Source: Chitinophagales bacterium
Lineage (GTDB): Bacteria > Bacteroidota > Bacteroidia > Chitinophagales > Saprospiraceae
NCBI GenBank assembly: GCA_017303875.1
Contig: JAFLBP010000003.1
Location: 182,773 to 246,772, forward strand
Length of the DNA: 64,000 nucleotides
Reading direction: 5' to 3'
The notes under the pieces were generated by a model, which saw only the letters and a program-made list of their open reading frames with translations, did no database searches and was not told where the DNA came from. Below, in pieces: positions 42,105 to 51,167 of the stretch. Both the position numbers and the translations under genes were made by a program. Every line of letters begins with the position of its first letter. Position 1 is the stretch's first letter.

Positions 42105-44551
42105 GCTTTTGGATTTAGCAATCCCTGAAGCGCCTTTTCAAAACCTTCCATCGACGCTTCATCATAATGAATGATTTCAAATACCTCGCGGTCGGTAAAA
42201 TCGCTTGCATTTTCATAATCCGGAAAATCGGCAAAAAATGCAGTTTCTTGAATATCCCAGGCTTTTTTCCGGACAAAACCCTTGCCCAGTACCAAACCAA
42301 TTTTGCCGTAATCGCCAAAGAAGTATTCCTGTAACAATGGAATAACTTTTCGGTAAAAAACATCTTTTAAATCCTCTAAACTCGATACACTCAGAAAATA
42401 ACTGTGACCTATCTGATGATCAGAGTCCAATAGGCGCTCAATACGCGTATTGATGCAGTGGAGTATGGCATCAAGATTAATACCTGTAAACTCCGATGCT
42501 GGAAACTCCTTTTCTTCAGACGTAGACGAGTAATTATCCCAAAATTTTTTGCGCAGATTCCATATTTTTGTAGAAGCGCCCAAAAAGTCAAGCAGTTTTT
42601 TCTCTTTCTGTACATACACCGTATCATCCCAAGGCGCCTCCTCGTAGTGTTTCAGCAAACACCAAAAGAGCTTATTTGGCGTCAACAACTCCGGCTTGGG
42701 CGACATTTCTTCAAAACTGAATCGGCGCCGCAAAGCCGTATCCAGGGCTTCCACGCTACGATCGGCGGTGTTCATGGTGCCGATGATGTAAAGATTGGGC
42801 GGAACGCCGAATGGTTTCTTGCTGTAAGGCAAAGTAACCTCAAGCGCCTCGGATTTACCCAGACGCTTATCTTCTTCTATTAAGGTAATCAGTTCTCCAA
42901 AGATCTGAGCAATATTGCCTCTATTTATTTCATCTATGATAAGAACGTAATTCTTGGTTTTTACGCCTTCAACCAGCCCCTTTTTTATTGAAAAACTTTC
43001 GACTACTCTTTTAATTTCATCATAATCAAAAAGCTCAACTTTCGATTTGCTAATTATTTTATCATCTAATTTCTTGGCTATATCAATAAATCGGTTCAAT
43101 ACAGCCCAATAAATAGTTGGATTTTTTTGTCCAATTATTGACTTGAATTCTTTTGTAAAACTTTTAATGTTTTCTAACGAAGGAAAGCGAAGAAAAAGCT
43201 TGAGCAGAGAATCTCTTGTAACTGCAAAAGTAGCTTCTTGGTTACCTTTTTTATATTTTACTTGTATATTTCCACGAGCAGTAATTTTTGTCACTTCAAC
43301 TTTTGAATCAGTCTTAGTGGTTAATTCAATTGGCTCCTCTTCAGATAACTTATCCTGAAAATCATCACATAAAACATCATAAATAGCATGGAAGCGATCT
43401 TCTTGCGTTAAACTTTGTAAATCTGCGTCCCTTTCAAGATAATATGCATACTTTGAAAGTATTACTAATCGCTTAAAAACGCCATCCTCAATGCTATACT
43501 CTGGCTTTCCCTCATTCTCTTCGGAATTCATAACGGGTTTTATCCCTTCAATAAAGTCCTCATAACTCATGCTCTGATGAAAGGTTGTAAACACAATACG
43601 GCCTTCTGCCATACGCTGATCGAAGCGTTCTTTTAGCGCTTTTCGATCATTCCAATCCAGGTCGGCTTCCTCCAGAATTTCCAGGGCTTTAACGACAGTA
43701 TTGTAGGTCTTGCCCGTGCCGGGAGGTCCGTAGAGAATAGTATTCAAGAAATGTTTTACCATATTGATTTGATAATTTGTAGAAATATCCACCTTAAGGC
43801 TTGGCTGGTTTACGAGTTGATACAAACGCTCTATTGCACGAGGATCCTTCGCTTTAAGAATCTCCAGCAAAGCACCAAGCTCAAATCCTGCCCTACCGAA
43901 GGCGGAGAAAGTAGCGGGCATACGCATTATGGAGTACTCTGCAGATACAGGCCTTTCAGCTTCATAGAGTATTTCAAGCCCAATGGCAGGTTGTTGTAAT
44001 CCTTTAAGAGATAGAAAAGGACCATCAAAATTGTAGGTAGACCGCGCAACTGCAAAACCATAAAAATACCGCTTTTCCAACAGAAAAATCAGATCTCCGA
44101 CTTTCAGGTCATTGACCCACGGTGGGATATTTTTTTTGCCTTTACCCTCTATAACAGGTTGCTGCCTGTAATCCCTGCCACGGTCGAAATCTTCAAAACT
44201 CAGGAGTTTTTCTTTGCGAATCAAGTCCCAACTGCCGGATACCGCACAACGCCAAATACGTGGAAAAGTAGTGCGCAGGGCCGAAAGAAGATCAATTTGT
44301 CCCAGCTTGGGGACAATAGAAAATCCCCTTGTCTTAAGAAAATCATTGGTCTCCGGACCACCCCTAAAATCCCATAAATCCTCGCCATTAGCAATTTTGT
44401 TTGCCCACCGCACCACTAATTTAGGCGGAAAATACTGCCCTTCGTATTCCAAGTCATGTTTCGTAGACTCCTGTCCGGTAGGAACCCCTTCTCTACGGAT
44501 TCGCTCAATAGCAGCCAGTAAATGTTCTCGTGTTATATTCAGTGGTATCAT
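42101..44551 (-). CDS. mcrB: McrB-family AAA+ GTPase of a type IV restriction system
   Basis: The start may be ATG 44551 (MIPLNITREHLL) or ATG 44578; I prefer the former because the extra nine residues look non-conserved. Motifs, counted from 44551: Walker A GPPGTGKT (275-282), Walker B LIIDEINRG (about 537-545) and the McrB signature MNTADRS (593-599). The N-terminal 80 residues (QYFPPKLVVRWANKIANGED) resemble the N-terminal head domain of ScoMcrA-like enzymes. A possible EVE/PUA-like reader (residues 95-195; KVGDLIFLLEKRYFYGFA) follows. A 160-residue, AT-rich insertion separates Walker A from Walker B. It recognises modified DNA and drives McrC. Confidence 0.9.
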   Translation of the reverse strand: MIPLNITREHLLAAIERIRREGVPTGQESTKHDLEYEGQYFPPKLVVRWANKIANGEDLWDFRGGPETNDFLKTRGFSIVPKLGQIDLLSALRTTFPRIWRCAVSGSWDLIRKEKLLSFEDFDRGRDYRQQPVIEGKGKKNIPPWVNDLKVGDLIFLLEKRYFYGFAVARSTYNFDGPFLSLKGLQQPAIGLEILYEAERPVSAEYSIMRMPATFSAFGRAGFELGALLEILKAKDPRAIERLYQLVNQPSLKVDISTNYQINMVKHFLNTILYGPPGTGKTYNTVVKALEILEEADLDWNDRKALKERFDQRMAEGRIVFTTFHQSMSYEDFIEGIKPVMNSEENEGKPEYSIEDGVFKRLVILSKYAYYLERDADLQSLTQEDRFHAIYDVLCDDFQDKLSEEEPIELTTKTDSKVEVTKITARGNIQVKYKKGNQEATFAVTRDSLLKLFLRFPSLENIKSFTKEFKSIIGQKNPTIYWAVLNRFIDIAKKLDDKIISKSKVELFDYDEIKRVVESFSIKKGLVEGVKTKNYVLIIDEINRGNIAQIFGELITLIEEDKRLGKSEALEVTLPYSKKPFGVPPNLYIIGTMNTADRSVEALDTALRRRFSFEEMSPKPELLTPNKLFWCLLKHYEEAPWDDTVYVQKEKKLLDFLGASTKIWNLRKKFWDNYSSTSEEKEFPASEFTGINLDAILHCINTRIERLLDSDHQIGHSYFLSVSSLEDLKDVFYRKVIPLLQEYFFGDYGKIGLVLGKGFVRKKAWDIQETAFFADFPDYENASDFTDREVFEIIHYDEASMEGFEKALQGLLNPKA

Positions 44552-44823
44552 ACTTCGATCTTTTAAATCATCAAACACAGCAGCAATACTTCCACAGCGG
44601 TCAGCTAATTTTACAAACTTGCGCTAAGCCCATACTTGCCTGCTGTTGACGCGGAACCAATTGGCAGTCATGCGGGTGTTTGACAATTACCAATTTTGGA
44701 TAACTGTTACGAATACGGCACAATATAGGATACAAGTAATATTGGAAGTACAAGCGCTTTGGAAATTTTATGTCAGGCGGCAGACAAGGGCATTTTACCC
44801 CTTCGATGTGGCATAGGCACAAA

Positions 44824-44856
44824 CAAAAAAAGCCACTCCGAAACCGGAGTGGCTTT
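44824..44856 (-). terminator. Intrinsic terminator of tRNA-Leu
   Basis: AAAGCCACTCCG (44829-44840) and CGGAGTGGCTTT (44845-44856) form a perfect 12-bp stem with a 4-base loop; on the minus strand it is followed by a run of T. It lies 7 nt beyond the tRNA 3' end. Between it and mcrB (44579-44823) I see no gene. Confidence 0.9.
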
Positions 44857-44862
44857 CTACTG

Positions 44863-44944
44863 TGCGGGAAGGGGGACTCGAACCCCCACACCTTTCGGCG
44901 TACGCACCTGAAACGTATGCGTCTACCAATTCCGCCATTCCCGC
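44863..44944 (-). tRNA. tRNA-Leu (anticodon CAG)
   Basis: The minus strand folds as a type II tRNA with a perfect 7-bp acceptor stem (GCGGGAA/TTCCCGC), a D-arm with GGTAGACGC, an anticodon stem TACGT/GCGTA with loop TTCAGGT (anticodon CAG, reading CUG), a long variable arm (CGCCGAAAGGTG) and a T-arm GGGGGTTCGAGTCCCCC. The 3' CCA is not encoded. A strong terminator follows. Length is 82 nt. Confidence 0.97.
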
Positions 44945-45067
44945 AATTTGGAATGCATTTTAGTATGCTTTTCAGGAGCGGGTGCAAAGATAATAGCAGC
45001 GCACACATTCTGCAAAATATTTTTTGAAATATTTTTTTCAGCAAGCAATCTGACGGAACTTTGTTCC

Positions 45068-46057
45068 ATGAAAGTGCTTGTTATTCAGACAGCTTTTATC
45101 GGCGATGTGGTGCTGGCCACGCCCGTCCTGGAGCAATTGCATCGGTTTTATCCCGACGCGCAGCTCGATATTTTGTTGCGCAAGGGCAACGAGGGTTTAT
45201 TCCGGGGACACCCCTTTCTGAACCATGTTTTGATCTGGGATAAAAAACAGGGCAAGTACCGCAACCTGCTCCGCCTTATCCGGGCTTTGCGCCAACGTCG
45301 TTATGATCTGGTGATCAATTGCCAGCGCTTCGGCGCTTCGGGCTTGCTGACGGCGCTCTCCGGCGCCCGGCAAAGCATCGGCTTCGACAAAAACCCGTTT
45401 TCCCGCTTGTTCAGCAAACGGGTGGCACATAAAATCGGCGACACCCACGAGGTGCAGCGCAACCTCACTTTGCTCGAATCGCTGGGCACGGTAGCGGAAA
45501 CCCGCCCCCGCCTCTACCCTACTGCGCAGGATGAGGCCAAAACGGCGCTCCTGCGCCAGGGCCACACCTATATATGTATTGCGCCAACTTCGGTCTGGTT
45601 CACCAAGCAATGGCCTGCCGAAAAATGGACGGCGCTCATCCGGCGCATCCCCGCCAGCGTTCGGGTCTTTCTGCTGGGTGGCCCGGCAGATGCACAAGCC
45701 TGCGCCGATATTGCTGCGGCCTCCGCCCATCCAGACGTACATAACCTCTGCGGACACTTGTCGCTGCTGGAATCGGTCGCCCTCATGCGCGACGCGGCCA
45801 TGAACTATGTTAATGACTCCGCCCCCATGCACTTCGCCTCCTCGGTGAATGCGCCGGTTTGTGCCGTATATTGTTCTACGGTGCCGGCATTCGGGTTCGG
45901 GCCACTCTCCGAACAGCGATACGTTATCGAAACCCCGCAGCCGCTGGAATGCCGTCCCTGCGGTTTGCATGGATATAAAGCCTGCCCCAAAGGCCATTTT
46001 GCCTGTGCCATGGCAATTGATCCATCCATTTTACCCATTCCGGAAGCAGAACGATGA
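45068..46057 (+). CDS. Glycosyltransferase family 9 (heptosyltransferase-like)
   Basis: The ATG at 45068 gives 329 residues beginning MKVLVIQTAFIGDVVLATPV, the usual GT9 start (xxIGDxxLxTPxL). Later motifs are PTSVWFTKQWPAEKWTAL and VNDSAPMHFASSVNAPVCAVY, the nucleotide-sugar binding region. GT9 enzymes add heptose or similar sugars to lipopolysaccharide on the cytoplasmic face of the inner membrane. A GAACTTTG element ends 4 nt before the ATG, another close -7-like spacing. The stop codon lies within the first repeat word of the large inverted repeat. Confidence 0.9.
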   Translation: MKVLVIQTAFIGDVVLATPVLEQLHRFYPDAQLDILLRKGNEGLFRGHPFLNHVLIWDKKQGKYRNLLRLIRALRQRRYDLVINCQRFGASGLLTALSGARQSIGFDKNPFSRLFSKRVAHKIGDTHEVQRNLTLLESLGTVAETRPRLYPTAQDEAKTALLRQGHTYICIAPTSVWFTKQWPAEKWTALIRRIPASVRVFLLGGPADAQACADIAAASAHPDVHNLCGHLSLLESVALMRDAAMNYVNDSAPMHFASSVNAPVCAVYCSTVPAFGFGPLSEQRYVIETPQPLECRPCGLHGYKACPKGHFACAMAIDPSILPIPEAER

Positions 46058-46500
46058 ATACTAACGATGAACGATGAGTGATGAACGATGAGTGATGAAC
46101 GATGAATAATTCAGACGGGTTGTCATGCTGAGGCCACCAAACCAGAAATGAACCATAGAGCGTGACTCCTGGCCATTATGTTTGGGAAGCGGGATGTGAT
46201 GTCTGTCAGGATGAAAAACTCCAAAGATCAATTTCCCGCAGCATTCGCAGATTTGCTCGCAGATCGCGCAGACTGATTACTCTTGACTACGGATAACATA
46301 AAAAAATCTGCGCAATCTGCGCGTCAATCTGCGAATTCTGCGGGAAATTAATCTTAAGCTACACGCTCTAATGGTTCATTACCGGTTTGGTAGCCAAGCC
46401 CGGCCGGTGGCCTCAGCATGACAAGCCGTCTGAATTATTCATCGTTCATCACTCATCGTTCATCGTTCATCGTTAGTATTCATCGTTCATCACTCATCGC
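46052..46500. repeat. Large imperfect inverted repeat, about 430 bp, with iterated and nested words
   Basis: The left side (46052-about 46275) and right side (about 46300-46485) are inverted copies. The outer part iterates CGATGAACGATGAGTGATGA words. Next are matched blocks ATTCAGACGG, TTGTCATGCTGAGGCCACC, AATGAACCAT, AGAGCGTG and finally TTTCCCGCAG with CGCAGATTGCGCAGATT words near the centre. The arms differ by small indels. It begins inside the GT9 stop codon. No ORF is inside. It could fold as one very long RNA or DNA hairpin. Related CGCAGAT words recur at 63147-63173. Confidence 0.85.
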
Positions 46501-46581
46501 TTCGTTTCAAATTTCTCCAACAAAAAGTTAAAATTTAAAAAAAACTTGCATCAAATAAAAAAATACCCTCATATTTGCATC

Positions 46582-46852
46582 ATCAAACAAACGGCGCTTT
46601 TTTAAAGTAAACGGCGTTTTTAAAAATTGAACGGTTTTTTGTTGATTGTGTATCACATAATTTTTTTTAAAAAATAATTTTAAAAAAAATGTGTGACCAA
46701 AACAAACATCTTGCGTTACAAGAACGCAAACCACAAAAAACAGGCTCTTCAAGAGCCATACAAACAGCAAACAACGCGCAAGCGTGAAAGATAACCGAAG
46801 GCGGGGGCCCTCTGGTCTTTTCAATAGAGAAAGGGCCGAGGGCTATTTTTTT
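46582..46852 (+). ncRNA. Candidate structured RNA (or leader of a 32-codon ORF), unidentified
   Basis: A promoter-like pair (TTG 46546-46548, CATATTTG 46570-46577) precedes it and a strong terminator closes it. Contents in order: three 20-bp-spaced ACGGCG/T-run repeats from 46591; an A/T-rich stem (around 46650-46695); hairpins TTGCGTT-ACAAG-AACGCAA (46711-46729), GGCTCT-TCA-AGAGCC (46743-46757) and ACGC-GCAA-GCGT (46774-46785, a GNRA loop) joined by A-rich linkers. An ATG at 46689 opens a 32-codon polar frame ending at 46787, so a tiny protein is the alternative. I see no match to 6S, tmRNA, SRP or RNase P RNA. Confidence 0.4.
46807..46852 (+). terminator. Intrinsic terminator of the candidate RNA
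   Basis: GCCCTC (46807-46812), a bulged T, GGTCTTTTC, a 6-base loop, GAAAGGGCC and GAGGGC (to 46843) give about 15 bp including G-U pairs, followed by TATTTTTTT. It belongs to the plus strand because no T-run exists on the other side. Confidence 0.85.
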
Positions 46853-47000
46853 GGCGCCTGTTTGCACTCGGAGCAGGTAAATGACGCATACTTTACACAG
46901 ACGCGCTTAGGCACTTTTTAATGTTCCGGTAAAATGCATTTTAATTACCTTCGCAAGGTCAATCCCGATACTGGTTTTTTTCACCTAAATCCTTGCAAGC

Positions 47001-50000
47001 ATGTTCGCAGCCCTACGCAGTTCCCTGCTTTTTTTTCCCATTATTTTATTGTTTCAGGTGTCCGTTTTTGCGCAAAGCGCCAAAGATGCCACGGTGCCCC
47101 TGCTGGCTATCGTCGACGGACCAACGCAAATTAGTTTGTATTGGCCCAACCCGGCCCCTTCTAATTTGCAGATCCTGCGGCGCACCAAAGGACAAGCCGG
47201 TAATGCATGGATACAAATCGGTTCCGCGCAGGCATCTGTGGCCAATACCCTCGTGGATAATACAGTGGAGGAAGGACAAACGTATGAATATGTGCTTCAG
47301 CGCGTGAGCAATAACATCAACGCCTTCGGGTACGCGCATACCGCCATTTTTCCGCCATTGGTAGAGCAGCGCGGCAAGCTGCTGGTGTTTATTGATTCCA
47401 CAACAGCTGACGCGATCGGTACAGAACTGAAAATCTGGAAAGATGATATGCGCGGCGAAGGCTGGCAAATTGTGCCGCGCAAAATTGGCCCTTTTGCAAG
47501 TGTGCAATCCATTAAAAATCAGATTGTTGCAGATTATAACGCCGACCCGACGAATGTAAAGGCCGTCCTGCTGATCGGCGATGTGCCGGTGCCTTATTCA
47601 GGCAATACCAACTGGGACGGGCACCCGGAACACAACGGCGCCTGGCCTTGTGATGCCTATTATGCCGATGTGGATGGCCTCTGGACGGATAACACCGTCA
47701 ACAATAACACTGCAGCCAGAACGGCCAACCGAAATATTCCGGGCGACGGTAAATTTGACCAGAGTGTACTGCCTTCTCCGGCAGAACTGATTGTGGGGCG
47801 AGTAGATTTCAGTAATTTATCGGAAGCTACTTTCGGCGCCACGCCCATTGAACTGCTGAAACGCTATATTGATAAAAACCATAAATTCCGGACAAAGCAG
47901 TTCGGCGTGCCGAACAAAGCCTTGGTAGACGACAATTTCGGTTATTTCGGCGGTGAAGCGTTTGCCTCCGACGGCTATCGGAATGCGTACCCATTGGTTG
48001 GCGAGAATAATATCGTGGAAGGCGATTTCCTGAACAATACCAATCCCGACCGCTACCTGTTGGGCTATGCCTGCGGCCCGGGTTCGTATACCAGTGCCGG
48101 CGGGGTTGGCAACAGCGCCAACTTTGCTCAGGACACCATTAATGTAGTATTTTCCAATATTTTTGGCAGTTATCACGGCGACTGGGACTATGAATCCAAT
48201 CCCCTGATGCCCAGTGCGTTGGCCTCCAGGGGCAGCATCCTGACCTGTGGCTGGGCCGGTAGGCCGCACTGGTTTATGCAGGCGCTTGCTTCTGGCGAAA
48301 CCATTGGTTACTGCACACAGGAGACCATGAATGCGCAATACAACAACGGCTTTTTTCCTTCTTATGGCGAAAGTGGCGCCCATGTATCGCTACTCGGCGA
48401 CCCTACCCTGCGCGCCCATGTGGTCGCCCCGGTGCCGAGCATCAGTGTTGTCTCCAACTGCAATAAAGTAAATATCGACTGGGCGGCTTCGCCCGATACC
48501 AACCTGCTGGGTTACTTAGTGTACCGTTCCACATCGCTGGACGGCCCCTACGAGCGCATCACCCCGGGCGTGATTGTGCAGCCCGGGTGGGAAGATCTTC
48601 AGGCGCCCGCCGACACGTTGTACTATCAGGTGCGGGTAGTCAATATTCAGGTGACTCCTGGCGGCGGCTTGTATTTTAACACCAGCACGAGCCAGATCAA
48701 GCAAATCGTATTTGTGCCCGGCACCGCACCAAGCGTCATCGGTCTGGGCGGCACCATCACCTGCAATACCCCGCAGGTACAGCTCGGTGTGCACGTAGAG
48801 CCTTCCAACGCGGCGTATGTATGGACTGATCCGAACGGGCAGCAACTGCAAGGTACCCTGGCGTCTATTCCGGGAGTTTATTTTGTAAAAGTAACGGCAC
48901 CAAATGGCTGCACCGCCACCGCACCGGCTACGGTGGAAATTGACACCCTTTTGCCGCAGGCTTCTTTCCCCAGCCAGTTGGTTCAAACCTGTACCAACCC
49001 CAACAGCAGCATCAACCTGCCGTTTTTGGCCGGTGTGGAGTATGAGCTGAATGGCAACCTCACAGGCAGCGGACAAAGCGTCAGCCTCACACCAGGAATC
49101 AACAACCTCCTGATGATCGGTACCAACAATGGCTGCTCTCGCACCTATCTGATCAATGTTATTGACGATACCGCTTCGCCTTTTGTAGCCATAAGCAGCC
49201 CGAACGCTACCCTGGATTGCAACAACCCGACGGTAACGCTCACAGCTGGCACTACTTCGCCTAACCTGAGCTATGCCTGGAGCGGCCCCAACGGATTCAG
49301 CAGCACCCAGCAGAGTATCACCACCAGTACGGCCGGATTGTATTGCACCACCGTTACCGCCACAAATGGCTGTACATCAACAGATTGTACTGAAGTAAAC
49401 CTGAATGGAGAAACACCATTGGTACTTACCGTGACGCCACCTGCGGTACTCAACTGCTTCAACAGCAGCGTTGTACTTCAGACCACTTCTACCCTTCCCA
49501 ACACCAATTACCTCTGGAGCGGGCCGGGCGGTTTCAGTTCCACTTTAGAGGATCCTACGGTCAGCGCAGCCGGTACTTACAGCGTGGTGGGAACCAGCTT
49601 GAACAGCGGGTGTACGTTTACGTTGAGCATAATGGTAACGGCGTCACCAGACCCGACAGTCTTGCTGCAGATAGGCAATCCGGCTTGTAATGCCCCCTTA
49701 GAAATCAGTAGTATTGCTACCGGTAGTCAGCCCCTGAGTTATGCATGGTCGACGGGGGCTACCGGCAGTAATCTCATTTTAGCGCCTGGCACCAACAGCC
49801 CGGTCAGCCTGACCGTAACCGACAGCTATGGCTGTACGGCCTCAACACAGCAAGTCAGCATCGTAGTGCCCGCAGTGCTTAATATGAATGTCGCAACTGG
49901 CAACTACAATTGTACAAGTGGGGCGTTAACAGTCAATGCACAAGCAACGGGCGGTACCAGTCCCTACACCTATTTGTGGAGCAACGGGGCTGTCAGCAGT

Positions 50001-50600
50001 CAGGTGGAAGTGCCCGGCGGTTTCAACGGTACCCTGACCTGCACCATTACCGATGCAAATGGCTGCACCGCTGTTGGCAGCAATATGTTGACCAACAACA
50101 CGCTGCTGGCCGCAGGGGCGCTGAGCAACGACGAAAGCATGCCCGGCGCGCAAGACGGCGCCATTGACCTGAGTATCAGCGGTGGCCTGGCGCCTTATAG
50201 TTTTGCATGGAGCAATGGCGCCAACACCGAGGATCTGAGCGGCTTGAGCGGCGGCACTTATACGGCAAGCGTTACCGACAGCCGGGGTTGCACGGTAGTA
50301 ATCAGTGTGCCCATTTCGACCGGTGTGGATGCCAATGAAGCGCAGTTTGCGCAACAGATCAGCCTGGCGCCCAATCCGGCGCAGTATACCAGTACCCTGC
50401 ATATTGCGTTACATACGCCGCAACCTTTGACGGTAAAAGTAGTCGATACACAGGGGCGTTTAATGATGCAGCGTTTTTCAGAGATGGCGGGCAATCATCA
50501 GTTGCAACTTCCTCTGGAAACGTTACCCGCAGGAACGTACACCGTACAAATGTTCGTCGGCAAATACAGCGCCAGCCGCAGCTTGCTGATTGTTCGTTAA
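47001..50600 (+). CDS. Gingipain-like (C25 family) cysteine peptidase with Ig-like repeats and T9SS sorting domain
   Basis: 1199 residues. A signal peptide (LLFFPIILLFQVSVFAQ) is followed by a C25-type peptidase region (about 120-475) with NVKAVLLIGDVPVPY, LIVGRVDF, FGSYHGDWD with candidate catalytic His392, LTCGWAG with candidate Cys416, and HVSLLGDPTLR. A fibronectin-like segment and about five Ig/PKD/SprB-type repeats follow (each with NCNxxxVxL and TxxNGCT patterns). The end is a type A sorting domain (SLAPNPAQYTSTLHI, LPAGTYTVQMFV). It should be a surface or released peptidase. The catalytic pair is read by eye. A TACCTTCG -7-like element lies at 46946-46953. Confidence 0.85.
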   Translation: MFAALRSSLLFFPIILLFQVSVFAQSAKDATVPLLAIVDGPTQISLYWPNPAPSNLQILRRTKGQAGNAWIQIGSAQASVANTLVDNTVEEGQTYEYVLQRVSNNINAFGYAHTAIFPPLVEQRGKLLVFIDSTTADAIGTELKIWKDDMRGEGWQIVPRKIGPFASVQSIKNQIVADYNADPTNVKAVLLIGDVPVPYSGNTNWDGHPEHNGAWPCDAYYADVDGLWTDNTVNNNTAARTANRNIPGDGKFDQSVLPSPAELIVGRVDFSNLSEATFGATPIELLKRYIDKNHKFRTKQFGVPNKALVDDNFGYFGGEAFASDGYRNAYPLVGENNIVEGDFLNNTNPDRYLLGYACGPGSYTSAGGVGNSANFAQDTINVVFSNIFGSYHGDWDYESNPLMPSALASRGSILTCGWAGRPHWFMQALASGETIGYCTQETMNAQYNNGFFPSYGESGAHVSLLGDPTLRAHVVAPVPSISVVSNCNKVNIDWAASPDTNLLGYLVYRSTSLDGPYERITPGVIVQPGWEDLQAPADTLYYQVRVVNIQVTPGGGLYFNTSTSQIKQIVFVPGTAPSVIGLGGTITCNTPQVQLGVHVEPSNAAYVWTDPNGQQLQGTLASIPGVYFVKVTAPNGCTATAPATVEIDTLLPQASFPSQLVQTCTNPNSSINLPFLAGVEYELNGNLTGSGQSVSLTPGINNLLMIGTNNGCSRTYLINVIDDTASPFVAISSPNATLDCNNPTVTLTAGTTSPNLSYAWSGPNGFSSTQQSITTSTAGLYCTTVTATNGCTSTDCTEVNLNGETPLVLTVTPPAVLNCFNSSVVLQTTSTLPNTNYLWSGPGGFSSTLEDPTVSAAGTYSVVGTSLNSGCTFTLSIMVTASPDPTVLLQIGNPACNAPLEISSIATGSQPLSYAWSTGATGSNLILAPGTNSPVSLTVTDSYGCTASTQQVSIVVPAVLNMNVATGNYNCTSGALTVNAQATGGTSPYTYLWSNGAVSSQVEVPGGFNGTLTCTITDANGCTAVGSNMLTNNTLLAAGALSNDESMPGAQDGAIDLSISGGLAPYSFAWSNGANTEDLSGLSGGTYTASVTDSRGCTVVISVPISTGVDANEAQFAQQISLAPNPAQYTSTLHIALHTPQPLTVKVVDTQGRLMMQRFSEMAGNHQLQLPLETLPAGTYTVQMFVGKYSASRSLLIVR

Positions 50601-50624
50601 TTTTTCATCTTTTTCTGCAAAACA

Positions 50625-51161
50625 ATGATCAAATTTGCTCAAATTTTCGTGCTCGCACTTGGTTTTTGGTGCGTTATGCCCCCTGTACAGGCACAACAAA
50701 CCGACGCGCAGGGCATTAAATGGTATACCTTTGAAGAGGCCGTGGAACTGAGTAAAACACAGCCCCGCAAAATTGTCATCGACCTGTATACCCACTGGTG
50801 CGGCTGGTGCAAGCGCATGGATAAAAACACCTTTAGCGACTCCACCGTGGCGGCTTATGTGAATGCCAATTTTTACCCTGTAAAATTTAATGCCGAACAG
50901 CGCGAAGTGGTGCAGTTCAACGGGTATACTTTCAAGTTTATGGAACAGGGCAGCGGTGGCGTACATGAGCTGGCTTATTCCCTGCTGGAAGGAAAGCTGG
51001 GCTACCCCACGCTGGTGTACCTGAATGAAAAATTTGAACGCATCCTCATCTCGCCAGGGTACAAAGAACCGGCAGGACTGATGCAGGAATTACAATTTAC
51101 CAAAGGGGAATTTTATAACAAAATGACCTTCGATCAGTACAAGGCTGTCGGAAACGAGTAA
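50625..51161 (+). CDS. Periplasmic thioredoxin-like protein
   Basis: 178 residues: a signal peptide ending near VQAQQ, then a thioredoxin_7/DUF255-like fold with YTHWCGWCKRMDKNTF (redox pair Cys59/Cys62) and the cis-Pro loop GYPTLVYLN. It is likely a periplasmic disulfide reductase for c-type cytochromes or secreted proteins. It follows the C25 peptidase by 24 nt, so it might help its disulfides; that link is inferred. The ABC1 kinase gene starts 6 nt after its stop. Confidence 0.85.
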   Translation: MIKFAQIFVLALGFWCVMPPVQAQQTDAQGIKWYTFEEAVELSKTQPRKIVIDLYTHWCGWCKRMDKNTFSDSTVAAYVNANFYPVKFNAEQREVVQFNGYTFKFMEQGSGGVHELAYSLLEGKLGYPTLVYLNEKFERILISPGYKEPAGLMQELQFTKGEFYNKMTFDQYKAVGNE

Positions 51162-51167
51162 ACCGTT

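Noticed and set aside
44601..45044. 147-codon minus-strand ORF
   Set aside because: It runs through the tRNA-Leu gene and its terminator; no protein-like pattern.
46058..46110. Possible CRISPR array from repeated GATGAACGAT words
   Set aside because: Units are 7-14 nt without unique spacers, arms are inverted copies, and no cas genes are present.
46528..46824. 98-codon minus-strand ORF in the AT-rich gap
   Set aside because: Composition is low-complexity Phe/Lys/Leu from A/T runs, and the terminator orientation favours a plus-strand transcript.
46582..46852. 6S RNA or tmRNA
   Set aside because: The ends do not pair as in 6S, and there is no tRNA-like domain or ALAA-type tag as in tmRNA.
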